Part shown: one piece after another, positions 24,812-32,488 of the stretch
Layout: every line of letters starts with the position of its first letter
Position numbering within the stretch: the stretch's first letter is position 1
Assembly: GCA_040752275.1 (NCBI GenBank)
Contig: JBFMFH010000080.1
Span: 1-47,432, forward strand
Length of the DNA: 47,432 nt
DNA from: JBFMFH01 sp040752275
GTDB taxonomy: Bacteria > Acidobacteriota > Vicinamibacteria > Vicinamibacterales > JAKQTR01
Direction: 5' to 3'
Notes under the pieces: generated by a model
What the model was told of the DNA's origin: nothing
The model's database searches: none
The model's input: the letters and a program-made list of their open reading frames with translations, nothing else
Position numbers and translations under genes: made by a program

Positions 24812-24880
24812 GCCCTGGCCGAGATCAAGGATGATCTGTCCAAGTACCTGCGTTTGGCGACCGAACGTCGCGGACCATAA
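24809..24880 (+). pseudogene. Relic of Phd-type antitoxin N-terminus
   Basis: Starting with GTG 24809, 23 codons encode VALAEIKDDLSKYLRLATE and stop at 24880. This is the N-terminal DNA-binding helix of a Phd/YefM antitoxin; the rest of the gene is lost. It is fused directly to the end of the RHH antitoxin relic in another frame. Confidence 0.55.
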
Positions 24881-24896
24881 TGGAAGGGGGCAGTCC

Positions 24897-25136
24897 ATGT
24901 CGAGGGTGAGCCTGGTGATCGTCCTGGGTGTCGCAGCCGGTCTGGGGATGGCGCTCGCCCTGTTCATCACAGGTGCTATCGCCGCAAGACTCATCTACGG
25001 ACCGCAGATGGTACCCGAAGGGAAGTTCACAGCCGACCAAGTCAGCGCGGGATACTTCCTGTGGACGAAGCTGCTGATCGGCGTGTTCTTTGGCGTGGTG
25101 ATGTCCGCACTGTACGAGATGCTTCACGGCTTGTGA
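24897..25136 (+). CDS. Small two-helix membrane protein
   Basis: A 79-residue protein with two membrane segments: about 5-33 (VSLVIVLGVAAGLGMALALF onward) and about 55-75 (FLWTKLLIGVFFGVVMSALY), joined by a short charged loop. ATG 24897 is preceded by GGAAGGGGG. The longer open frame upstream belongs to antitoxin relics and shadow sequence. Its 3' end overlaps the end of the convergent DUF5671 gene by 13 bp. No family is recognised; it is intact and looks expressed. Confidence 0.65.
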   Translation: MSRVSLVIVLGVAAGLGMALALFITGAIAARLIYGPQMVPEGKFTADQVSAGYFLWTKLLIGVFFGVVMSALYEMLHGL

Positions 25137-26257
25137 ATCGCGGATTGCGGACCGGCTGGCGCCGGCCTGATCGGGTTCAGGCCGTCGAAGCTCCAGCAAT
25201 GCCGGCCGGCACCGTGGTTCCAGGCGACGTCGCGCACATTCTCACGTGCCTGCCCGAAGGTCGCGCAGACCCGAAACGTCGTGGTCCCGCTGACCGCGTA
25301 TTCGTAGGGCCGACCGGTCTCTGGATCGGCAATGCGTGGCCGGATGTTGACGGCCCGCCTCGCGATGTCGTCCAGCGACCCTGGTAGCGGCGCCACCTGC
25401 TTCAGCGGGACCGACGGATCCGTCCATGCCGGGCCGAAGCTCAGGCGCATCGCCTCCTGGTAGATCAACCGCACATCGTCGACGCGACGCGCGTCGAGCT
25501 GATGGATGCGCGCCGAGCCCGGTGTGCCGGTGAGCGCGATGCCCGCGATGACGAAGACGACCGTCGCGATCGCGGTGGACCACCCGTATCGCCTGTGGAG
25601 CGCCGTATGTGCCAGTTCCTCGGGCGACATGCGGAGCGCCACGAAATAGTAGTAGAAGCCCGCGCCGGCGACGGCGAACACCGTCAGCACCTTGAGCAGG
25701 AACCGCAGCGACATCTCGCCACCGAGCAGGCTCCAGACGAGCGTCATCAGGTCGACGCCGATGGCGACGGCCGCGAAGAACAGCGTCAGGTAGGTCAGCC
25801 AGCGCCGGATCGGGCTCCGGACGCGCTCGCTCGAACCCCGCATCTCGCCGAGCAGCATCCACGACAGCCAGATCAGCACCGGGCACGACACAACGAGCGC
25901 CGCGATCTCCCAGCGGATGGCGGAACGCTCGAACTCGAGACGCGCGCTGGCGTACTGGGTGATGGCCATGTCGGGCAGCGTGAGATTGACCAGGCTGAAG
26001 ACGAGCGACACGCCCGCGACAGCGGCGGTGTAGAGGGCCGCGAAGGCCACCAGGTGGAGGAAGGCCTCGCGCGCGCCGCCCACGTCCGGCGGCGCCGGGA
26101 TGGGCATCTCGAGGCCGTGTTCGGTCATCGCCCGGGCGATGTCCTTCTCCTTCCATCCGGCCGACAGCAGCAGCATCCGAATCGTGGTGTGATCCATGCC
26201 CTTCGATCGGGCGTGATCGATGAACTCGACGATGGGGCGATCGGCGGCGTTCGTCAC
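25124..26257 (-). CDS. DUF5671 multi-pass membrane protein
   Basis: A 377-residue membrane protein. Residues 1-60 form a soluble helical head (RPIVEFIDHARSKGMDHTTI, then LLLSAGWKEKDIARAM), characteristic of DUF5671-containing proteins. About six membrane helices follow to residue 285, then a C-terminal soluble domain of about 90 residues starting at ARIHQLDARRVDDVR that contains ADPETGRPYEY and two cysteines in FRVCATF and GRHCWSF, possibly a disulfide in the periplasm. GTG 26257 is chosen because GGGAGG lies seven bases upstream. It is separated from the nitrate respiration cluster by 181 bp and is probably not part of it. Function unknown. Confidence 0.8.
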   Translation of the reverse strand: MTNAADRPIVEFIDHARSKGMDHTTIRMLLLSAGWKEKDIARAMTEHGLEMPIPAPPDVGGAREAFLHLVAFAALYTAAVAGVSLVFSLVNLTLPDMAITQYASARLEFERSAIRWEIAALVVSCPVLIWLSWMLLGEMRGSSERVRSPIRRWLTYLTLFFAAVAIGVDLMTLVWSLLGGEMSLRFLLKVLTVFAVAGAGFYYYFVALRMSPEELAHTALHRRYGWSTAIATVVFVIAGIALTGTPGSARIHQLDARRVDDVRLIYQEAMRLSFGPAWTDPSVPLKQVAPLPGSLDDIARRAVNIRPRIADPETGRPYEYAVSGTTTFRVCATFGQARENVRDVAWNHGAGRHCWSFDGLNPIRPAPAGPQSAIHKP

Positions 26258-26438
26258 GTTCGAACCTCCCTTGAACACCGGGGCGTTCCTTCCGGCATCG
26301 CCCATAAGATACGCCTTCGCCGGCCGGAAGGCCTGAGGCGGCCATGAGGAACGGTGAAAGCTCGTGCCGGCCGCCCTGGGGGCCCCCATCCGGCCCAGGC
26401 GGGGCGCGGCACTTCGAGAAGCGCTACGCAATCCCGGG
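26258..26438. other. Spacer after nitrate/ACIII operon
   Basis: No gene. This is the only gap above 50 bp on the minus strand between 26 and 43 kb and marks the probable end of the nar-act operon. The minus strand has TATCTT near 26310 as a weak candidate -10 for the DUF5671 gene. Short GC-rich inverted repeats are present but none has a T-run. Confidence 0.4.
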
Positions 26439-27587
26439 TCAGGTGGGGAACTGCGCGTCCGATCCAGCCGCCTTCATCGCCAGGGGCGCCGAGCGTGAGG
26501 CCCACGCCCGATAGAGGCTCAGCAGCAGGCCCGCGAAGGTGCCGATCCACACCGCCACAGCGATGAACATGAAGTACCTCGGAATCACCAGCAGGAACGG
26601 CAGATTCAGGGCCGTGAAGAGCTGGTAGCTGCCGGTCGTGTACATCGCCAGCGGGAAGGCCATGCCCCAATAGGTCGGATCGTACAGCAGCGGAAACCGC
26701 ATGTAGACGTGCCGCCAGACCATCAGCACGAACAGCAGCGGAATCCACCAGGTCGCGCTCACCCAGAAGAACAGCGTCCAGCCGAGCAGGAACGGCTGGA
26801 TATCGCGCAGGAAGGACCACTCGCCGGCACGCAGGATCAGCGTGGCCCCGGCGAGTGTCGTGATGGCAACGGCGCCCATGTTGATCCAGTAGGGCGGCGC
26901 CATGGTCTGCGGCGTGAGACGGACGAAGGTCAAACGGTAGAAGATCAGCGTGATGATGGCCAGGTACAGCATGCACCCGATGAGGAACATGCACAGCGTG
27001 ACGAAAAGGACGAGATGACGGCTGTTCCCGAACGTCGGAGCGAGCAGCGACCCCAGCACCGACACGGCCTGTGTCGCGACGGCGGCGATCAACCAGGCGC
27101 CGTTGATTCCGGTTTCGATGGTGGGCTTGCGATCGCGAATCGTCACCGCGGTGAAGAAGCTGTACATCACCGTGACCCAGAGTGCGAGGGCGGCGATCCA
27201 CAGAATCCTGGCCACGAGACCGTTGTTCGCGACGACCCAGCACTGCGACCCGAACACGCACGTGCCCGCCACGAGGGTGAAGAACCCAGGTCCACGGGCG
27301 TGGTCGGTCAGGTCGGCCACGATTCTGGGGAAGAAGAGCGTCAAGCGGATGATCGTCAGGACCCACAGCGTCACGAAGGCCGCGACGTTGACGACGAGGA
27401 GCGGTACCGAGATGACTCGCAGCCCCTGCAGGTTCGCCGCGATCGACAGGGCGCCGGTGGCCATCACCACGGCGAAGTAGCCAGGGAAGAGATCGCGCGC
27501 GGCCGTCAGGAACACGTTGGAAGACGCCTGTCCCCGATCGCCGCGGCGGGACGGGATGCCTGGCCTGATGCTTCCCGACTCAGTCAC
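26439..27587 (-). CDS. TDT/SLAC1-family channel or exporter
   Basis: A 382-residue, about ten-helix membrane protein of the tellurite-resistance/dicarboxylate transporter (TDT) family, to which bacterial TehA and the plant SLAC1 anion channels belong. The family signature FPGYFAVVMATGALS is at about 34-48, and the helices alternate in the usual five-repeat hairpin pattern. It starts with GTG 27587 ten bases after narK and is the last gene of the nitrate cluster. SLAC1-type channels conduct nitrate and other anions, so a role in nitrate or nitrite flux fits the context (inference), but dicarboxylate or sulfite export is possible. Confidence 0.85.
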   Translation of the reverse strand: MTESGSIRPGIPSRRGDRGQASSNVFLTAARDLFPGYFAVVMATGALSIAANLQGLRVISVPLLVVNVAAFVTLWVLTIIRLTLFFPRIVADLTDHARGPGFFTLVAGTCVFGSQCWVVANNGLVARILWIAALALWVTVMYSFFTAVTIRDRKPTIETGINGAWLIAAVATQAVSVLGSLLAPTFGNSRHLVLFVTLCMFLIGCMLYLAIITLIFYRLTFVRLTPQTMAPPYWINMGAVAITTLAGATLILRAGEWSFLRDIQPFLLGWTLFFWVSATWWIPLLFVLMVWRHVYMRFPLLYDPTYWGMAFPLAMYTTGSYQLFTALNLPFLLVIPRYFMFIAVAVWIGTFAGLLLSLYRAWASRSAPLAMKAAGSDAQFPT

Positions 27588-27597
27588 GGCACCACCC

Positions 27598-28794
27598 CTA
27601 TCCGGTCTTCACCTCAGGCACGAACCACTCGGCGTGGCCCTGGAGTACGAGCAGGTTGACGATGAGGCACGCGAGAGCGAACTCCGAGAGGAGCATGAAC
27701 CCGATGGCGTACGACCCGGTGGCATCGTGGACGAAGCCGAGCACGAGCGGCGGGAAGAAGCCGCCCAGGCCGCCCGCCGCGCCGACGAGGCCCGCGACGG
27801 TGCCGGTTTCCGCGGGAAACAGCTCCGCGACGAGCTTGAACACGGCGCCGTTCCCGACGCCCAGGGCGAACGCGGATCCGAGGAAGCCAATTGTGAGGCC
27901 CACCATCCCGGGCTCGAACGCCAGCAGGACGGCGAAGGCCGCTTCGGTCACGAATACGACGGCGAGGACGAAGGTGCCACCCCACCGGTCGGCGAGCCAC
28001 CCGCCGAGCGGCCGCGCCAGCGTGGCCATGATGACGAAGCCGGCTGTGCGGGCGCCGGCGTCCCCAGCCGACAGGTGGTACTCGGAGACGAGCAGCGCCG
28101 GCAGGAACGCGCCCATCGCCACGAAGCCTCCAAACGTGACGAAGTAGAAGAGGATCAGGACCCACGACACGGGCCGGTCGACCAGCAGCCGGAGGCGCGT
28201 CATCAGCCGATCCGCCCGCGGAGCGAAGGCGGGACTGTCCCGCCCGGTCAGATAGACGGCCGCCGCCACCGCGACGAGCAGCGGCACCCACATCCAGAAC
28301 GCCCAGGCCCAGCCGGCGGAAGCGGCGACGCGGGGCGCCACGAGGGCGGCTGCGGCGGTGCCGATGTTGCCGGCGCCGTAGATGCCCAGCACGAGTCCCT
28401 GGCGGCGCGGCGAGAACCATTGCGCCACGTACGGAATGCCAACGGCAAACGACGCGCCGGACGTCCCCATCAGGAAGGCGGCTGCCAGCAACGCGGCAAA
28501 CGACTGCGACAGACCCGCAACCAGCACGGTGGGGACCAGCAGCAGCAGCAGTCCCGGGAACACGACGCGCCCGCCGTAGCGGTCGGCCAGCATGCCTGCC
28601 GGGATGCGGAGAACCGCCCCGAGGAGGACCGGCGTGGCGACCAGCAACCCCACCTGGGTTGCAGACAGCGCGTAGCGCTCCCGGACGACCGGCGCAAGCG
28701 GCGAGACAAGGCCCCAGACGGTGAAGCACAGGGCAAAGGCGAGCGTCCCGAGGAACAGCGTCCAGAAACTGCGCGGGGAATCGTGGTGCGTCAT
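27598..28794 (-). CDS. narK: NarK-type nitrate/nitrite transporter
   Basis: A 398-residue major facilitator protein with about twelve helices. Nitrate-porter marks are YGAGNIGTAAAALVAPRVA in the first half and GNGAVFKLVAE plus GAAGGLGGFFPP in the second half, corresponding to the two nitrate signature glycine-rich helices; the MFS loop GMLADRYGGR follows helix 2. It would bring nitrate to the cytoplasmic active site of NarG, by proton symport or exchange with nitrite. It lies 22 bp after actF and 10 bp before the TDT gene, inside the operon, as narK often does beside narGHJI. Confidence 0.93.
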   Translation of the reverse strand: MTHHDSPRSFWTLFLGTLAFALCFTVWGLVSPLAPVVRERYALSATQVGLLVATPVLLGAVLRIPAGMLADRYGGRVVFPGLLLLLVPTVLVAGLSQSFAALLAAAFLMGTSGASFAVGIPYVAQWFSPRRQGLVLGIYGAGNIGTAAAALVAPRVAASAGWAWAFWMWVPLLVAVAAAVYLTGRDSPAFAPRADRLMTRLRLLVDRPVSWVLILFYFVTFGGFVAMGAFLPALLVSEYHLSAGDAGARTAGFVIMATLARPLGGWLADRWGGTFVLAVVFVTEAAFAVLLAFEPGMVGLTIGFLGSAFALGVGNGAVFKLVAELFPAETGTVAGLVGAAGGLGGFFPPLVLGFVHDATGSYAIGFMLLSEFALACLIVNLLVLQGHAEWFVPEVKTG

Positions 28795-28816
28795 CGACGG
28801 TGCCGATCCGTGTGCG

Positions 28817-30058
28817 TCACGAGTGGTAGTGCAGGCTCCGGGCCAGACCTGGATCCCGGGTCGGGACGAGCGGCGCGCCGGAGAGAGATCGCCAGATGAT
28901 CCACGCGGTCGCGCCGGCGAGGCTGACGAGCGATACCAGCTCCCACGTCCCCAGCGGCGGCGCGGAGGGCGTCCGGGCGGCGATGGGTGGCGCGACCATC
29001 AGGTACAGATCCAGGCACCGTCCCGCGAGGACGACCAGAGCAGCCTTCGAGAGGATCTCCGGCCGGCGCTTCGGCGATCGACCGAGCAGGACCGCAAAGG
29101 GGATGGCCCAGTTGAGCAGCATGTTCAGCAGGAAGAGCGGCTCCCAGATGCCCCGCGTTCGAACGGCGAAGTAGGAGGTCTCCTCGGGCAGGTTGGCGTA
29201 CCAGATGAGCATGTACTGGCTGAACCAGATGTACATCCAGAACGTGCAGAAGGCGAAGAGCAGCTTGCCCAGATCGTGCAGGTGCTCGTCGCTCACCACG
29301 CCCGCCAGCGGCCCGCGGCGAAGCCACACCGCCAAGAGGACGATCAGCGCCAGCCCGCTCGAGAACAGCCCGGCGAACTGGTATACGCCGAAGATGGTGC
29401 TGTACCACTCCGGTTCGAGCGACATGATCCAGTCGAAGCTGGCGAGGCTGAGGCTCAGGGCCAGCACGATGAGGGTCGCGACAGACAGCCGGATGTTGCG
29501 CCTGGTGTAGGCGGCGTCCCCGTCCGCGTCCTGCCGGCGCGAGTTCGACACGAGGGCGCGCGCGAACGCGGTCCACACGGCGACAGAGGCAATGCCCCTG
29601 GCCAGCAGGAAGGGCCACGACAGCCAGACGGCCTTGAAGGCGAGACTGCCTCCATGCCCGTGCAGCTCGTGCGTCCACGGATACGGGCCGGGCCTGATGA
29701 GGACGAGTGCCAGGACGGCGATGCCGCCCACGGGAATCGCCGCCGTCATGGCCTCGGGGATCCGCCGCAAGGCGACGGCCCACTGCGCGCCGGTGACGTA
29801 CTGGATGGCCATGAACGTGAGGCCGGCCAGCCCGACGGTGAGCACGCCGAAGCTGGCGATCAGCCAGCCGGCCCAAGCCCGGTCGTCGCCTGCGGCGATA
29901 CCGGCGATGAGCATCGCGGCGGCCAGTGCCCCTGCCGTGCCGGCCAGCCGCGCGCGGCGTGCCGTGCGCGCGTCCGTCACTGCGGGGGCCCAGGCGCCGG
30001 TGAGGGCGTCGTGGGCGCCGATGCCTGCAGCCATCGGACGTACAGAATCACCCGCCAT
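28817..30058 (-). CDS. actF: ACIII subunit ActF, quinone-binding membrane protein
   Basis: A 413-residue membrane protein with about ten helices, the quinol:cytochrome c oxidoreductase quinone-binding subunit 2 of alternative complex III. Recognisable segments are LASFDWIMSLEPEWYSTIFG and FSQYMLIWYANLPEET, found in all ActF proteins; no cofactor motifs are expected. ATG 30058 has GGGAGG four bases upstream but overlaps the actE reading frame by 82 bp, an unusually long overlap; GTG 29980, which overlaps the actE stop by only 4 bp, is the alternative start, but it lacks a ribosome site. narK follows 22 bp downstream. Confidence 0.93.
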   Translation of the reverse strand: MAGDSVRPMAAGIGAHDALTGAWAPAVTDARTARRARLAGTAGALAAAMLIAGIAAGDDRAWAGWLIASFGVLTVGLAGLTFMAIQYVTGAQWAVALRRIPEAMTAAIPVGGIAVLALVLIRPGPYPWTHELHGHGGSLAFKAVWLSWPFLLARGIASVAVWTAFARALVSNSRRQDADGDAAYTRRNIRLSVATLIVLALSLSLASFDWIMSLEPEWYSTIFGVYQFAGLFSSGLALIVLLAVWLRRGPLAGVVSDEHLHDLGKLLFAFCTFWMYIWFSQYMLIWYANLPEETSYFAVRTRGIWEPLFLLNMLLNWAIPFAVLLGRSPKRRPEILSKAALVVLAGRCLDLYLMVAPPIAARTPSAPPLGTWELVSLVSLAGATAWIIWRSLSGAPLVPTRDPGLARSLHYHS

Positions 30059-30582
30059 CGATCCTCCCTGGAAAGCTGCGCCGCGTAGGACGCCATGTTC
30101 GCCTGGCCGTAGGTCAGGATGTGGAAGAGCTGGCCGTCCTTCAGGGCCCGGGCGTGCTCGGCCAGGAGCGACGGCGGCGGCGGCACCCCCATCTTGGCCG
30201 CCGGCCCGTCGCCGCTCCCGCCTGCCCCGTGGCAGGGCACGCAGAAGGTGCGGTAGACCTCTTCGCCGCGAGCGCGCGCGGCTTCGTCTTCCGGCCTGAA
30301 GGGACTTGTGAGTTCGTCACCCGCGCGGACCGCGTCGGCGGGCGTGGCCGCGTAACGCAGCGGACGCACGTCGCGGGCAATCGTGCCGGGAGGCGGCGGC
30401 TGCAGCGTCGAGCCGCCCCGCAGCACGGGATTGGGGGCGAAGGCCGAGTAGCGCGGCGCATGGGCCATGTCGGGAAGGAACTCGACGTTCGGCTGATGGA
30501 CGTCGCGCCGAGACGCCCACATCAGGGCGAAGGAGGCGACAAACGCCGCCGCGAGCAGCGTGTTGAGGCGGCCGGCGGACAT
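29977..30582 (-). CDS. actE: ACIII subunit ActE, monohaem cytochrome c
   Basis: A 201-residue membrane-anchored cytochrome c. An N-terminal hydrophobic segment (LLAAAFVASFALMW) is followed by the region VEFLPDMAHAPRYSAFAPNP, typical of ActE, and a class I cytochrome domain with CVPCH at 114-118. Unlike some ActE proteins there is no lipobox cysteine near the N-terminus, so it is held by a signal anchor. It passes electrons from the ActA/ActB part to the next acceptor. GAGGAGG precedes ATG 30582, which shares one base with the stop of actD. The 3' end overlaps the start of actF. Confidence 0.93.
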   Translation of the reverse strand: MSAGRLNTLLAAAFVASFALMWASRRDVHQPNVEFLPDMAHAPRYSAFAPNPVLRGGSTLQPPPPGTIARDVRPLRYAATPADAVRAGDELTSPFRPEDEAARARGEEVYRTFCVPCHGAGGSGDGPAAKMGVPPPPSLLAEHARALKDGQLFHILTYGQANMASYAAQLSREDRWRVILYVRWLQASAPTTPSPAPGPPQ

Positions 30583-31112
30583 CAGGGGACCTCCTCGTAG
30601 TCCCGCTCGCACACCTCGGTGGCGTGGTGGCGCTCGAGCAACCGGCGCACCCGGGCCACGTCGAAACCCGCGTCGGTCTGGGCGAGCAGCAGCACGAAGC
30701 GGTCGTCGGTGACGCGCGGGTGCACGAGCCTGGGCCTGCGCCACGGGCGCAGCCTCGCCACCAGGAAGAAGGCAACGACGGTGCTGACGCCGGCGAAGAG
30801 CACCATGACCTCGAAGGTGACCGGGACGAAGGCCGGCAGTGAGTCCCAGGGCTTGCCTCCCACGTTGATGGGCCACGCGACCGCCGTCGTCCAGTACTCG
30901 AACCAGACCTTGAACGCCGCCCCGCCCAGCCCGAGCAGGAAGCAGACCCGTGGCAGTCTCGACCTCTGCAGCGCCATCGCCGAATCGAGGCCATGCACGG
31001 CGTAGGGCGTGTAGACATCGAGAATCGTCAGGCCTTCGCGGCGCGCCGCGCCGGTGGCCTCGAGCACGTCCTCTTCGCGGGTGAAGACGCCCGCCAGGGT
31101 TCGCTGCGCCAT
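30582..31112 (-). CDS. actD: ACIII subunit ActD
   Basis: A 176-residue DUF3341 protein, the ActD subunit of alternative complex III. It has a soluble N-terminal part (VFTREEDVLEATGAARREGL, then DVYTPYAVHG), two membrane helices (about 58-76 and 96-118) and a soluble C-terminal domain. The ILDVYTPYAVHGLD block is diagnostic. It carries no cofactor and is a structural membrane subunit. It starts two bases after the actC stop and ends overlapping the actE start by one base. Confidence 0.93.
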   Translation of the reverse strand: MAQRTLAGVFTREEDVLEATGAARREGLTILDVYTPYAVHGLDSAMALQRSRLPRVCFLLGLGGAAFKVWFEYWTTAVAWPINVGGKPWDSLPAFVPVTFEVMVLFAGVSTVVAFFLVARLRPWRRPRLVHPRVTDDRFVLLLAQTDAGFDVARVRRLLERHHATEVCERDYEEVP

Positions 31113-31114
31113 CG

Positions 31115-32488
31115 CTACAAGTCCTTCCCGGGACGTGCCGGGGTGCCGACGACGCTCTTGATCTCGGCCATCGCGATCACGGGCACGAACCGGCAGAAGA
31201 GCAGGAAGCAGGTGAAGAACAAGCCGAAGCTGCCGGCGAGCGTGGCCACTTCGATGGAGGTCGGCGCGTAGCCGGCCCAGCTCGACGGCAGGTAGTCGCG
31301 GTGCAGGGACGTGACGATGATGACGAACCGCTCGAACCACATGCCGACATTCACCGCGAGCGACAGGACGAACACCAGACCGAGGTTCGCGCGAACGCGC
31401 CTGAACCAAAGGAGCTGCGGCACCAGGACGTTGCACCCCACCATGGTCCAGTAGGCCCAGGCGAAGGGGCCGAGCGCGCGGTTGCGGAACACGAACTGCT
31501 CGTACTGGTTGGCCGAGTAGAGCGCCATGAAGAACTCGGTGGCGTAGGCAAAGGCGACAATCCCGCTCGTGAAGATGACGAGCTTGCACATCACGTCCAC
31601 GTGGCGTCCGGTAATGTAGTGCTGCAGCCCCATCGTCGATCGGGCCACGAGCATGAGCGTGAGGACCATGGCCATGCCGGAGAAGATGGCGCCGGCCACG
31701 AAGTACGGAGGGAAGATCGTCGCGTGCCAGCCGGGGATGACCGAGGTGGCAAAGTCCCAGCTCACGATGGTGTGGACCGAGACGACGAGCGGCGTCGCGA
31801 GGCCCGCGAGCAGGACGTAGACAATCTCGTAGCGCAGCCACGTGCGATACGAGCCGTTCCAGCCGAGGCTGAGCCACTCGAGGATCCGGCGGCGGAAGCC
31901 CCGTCTCGTCCGGTCGCGCACGGTGGCCAGGTCCGGCAGCAGGCCGACGTACCAGAACACGAGCGAGATCGTGAAGTAGGTGCTGATGGCGAAGAAGTCC
32001 CAGACGAGCGGCGATCTGAAGTTGATCCACAGCGAGCCGCGGGTATTCGGGTACGGAAACATCCAGAAGGCGAGCCAGGGCCGGCCCATGTGGATGACCG
32101 GGAACAGGCCCGCGCACATGACGGCGAACAGTGTCATGGCCTCGGCGGCCCGGTTCACCGACGTGCGCCAGCGCTGGCGGAAGAGGAACAGGATCGCGGA
32201 GATCAGCGTCCCTGCGTGGCCGATGCCAATCCAGAACACGAAGTTGGTGATGTCGAAGGCCCACCCGACCGTGCGGTTGAGACCCCACACGCCGATGCCG
32301 ACGGCGATCTGATAGCTGACGGCCGCGACGCCCAGGCCAAGGAGCGCGAGCGACGCCAGGAAGCCGGCCCACCAGAGGGCCGTGGGCCGCGCGTCGAGCG
32401 GCCGGCAGATGTCTCCGGTGACCTCGGCAAGCGACTTGTCGCCCAGGATCAGGGGCTCGCGCACGGGAAGCGCCGCCGCGTCAGACAT
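31115..32488 (-). CDS. actC: ACIII subunit ActC (NrfD-like)
   Basis: A 457-residue NrfD/PsrC-like membrane protein with about ten helices, quinone-binding subunit 1 of alternative complex III. Typical stretches are GLNRTVGWAFDITNFVFWIG, HMGRPWLAFWMFPYPN and WYVGLLPDLATVRDR. In solved complexes ActC lies next to ActB and forms the main quinol oxidation site, with a proposed proton path. The gene overlaps the end of actB by 8 bp and is followed by actD after two bases. Confidence 0.94.
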   Translation of the reverse strand: MSDAAALPVREPLILGDKSLAEVTGDICRPLDARPTALWWAGFLASLALLGLGVAAVSYQIAVGIGVWGLNRTVGWAFDITNFVFWIGIGHAGTLISAILFLFRQRWRTSVNRAAEAMTLFAVMCAGLFPVIHMGRPWLAFWMFPYPNTRGSLWINFRSPLVWDFFAISTYFTISLVFWYVGLLPDLATVRDRTRRGFRRRILEWLSLGWNGSYRTWLRYEIVYVLLAGLATPLVVSVHTIVSWDFATSVIPGWHATIFPPYFVAGAIFSGMAMVLTLMLVARSTMGLQHYITGRHVDVMCKLVIFTSGIVAFAYATEFFMALYSANQYEQFVFRNRALGPFAWAYWTMVGCNVLVPQLLWFRRVRANLGLVFVLSLAVNVGMWFERFVIIVTSLHRDYLPSSWAGYAPTSIEVATLAGSFGLFFTCFLLFCRFVPVIAMAEIKSVVGTPARPGKDL

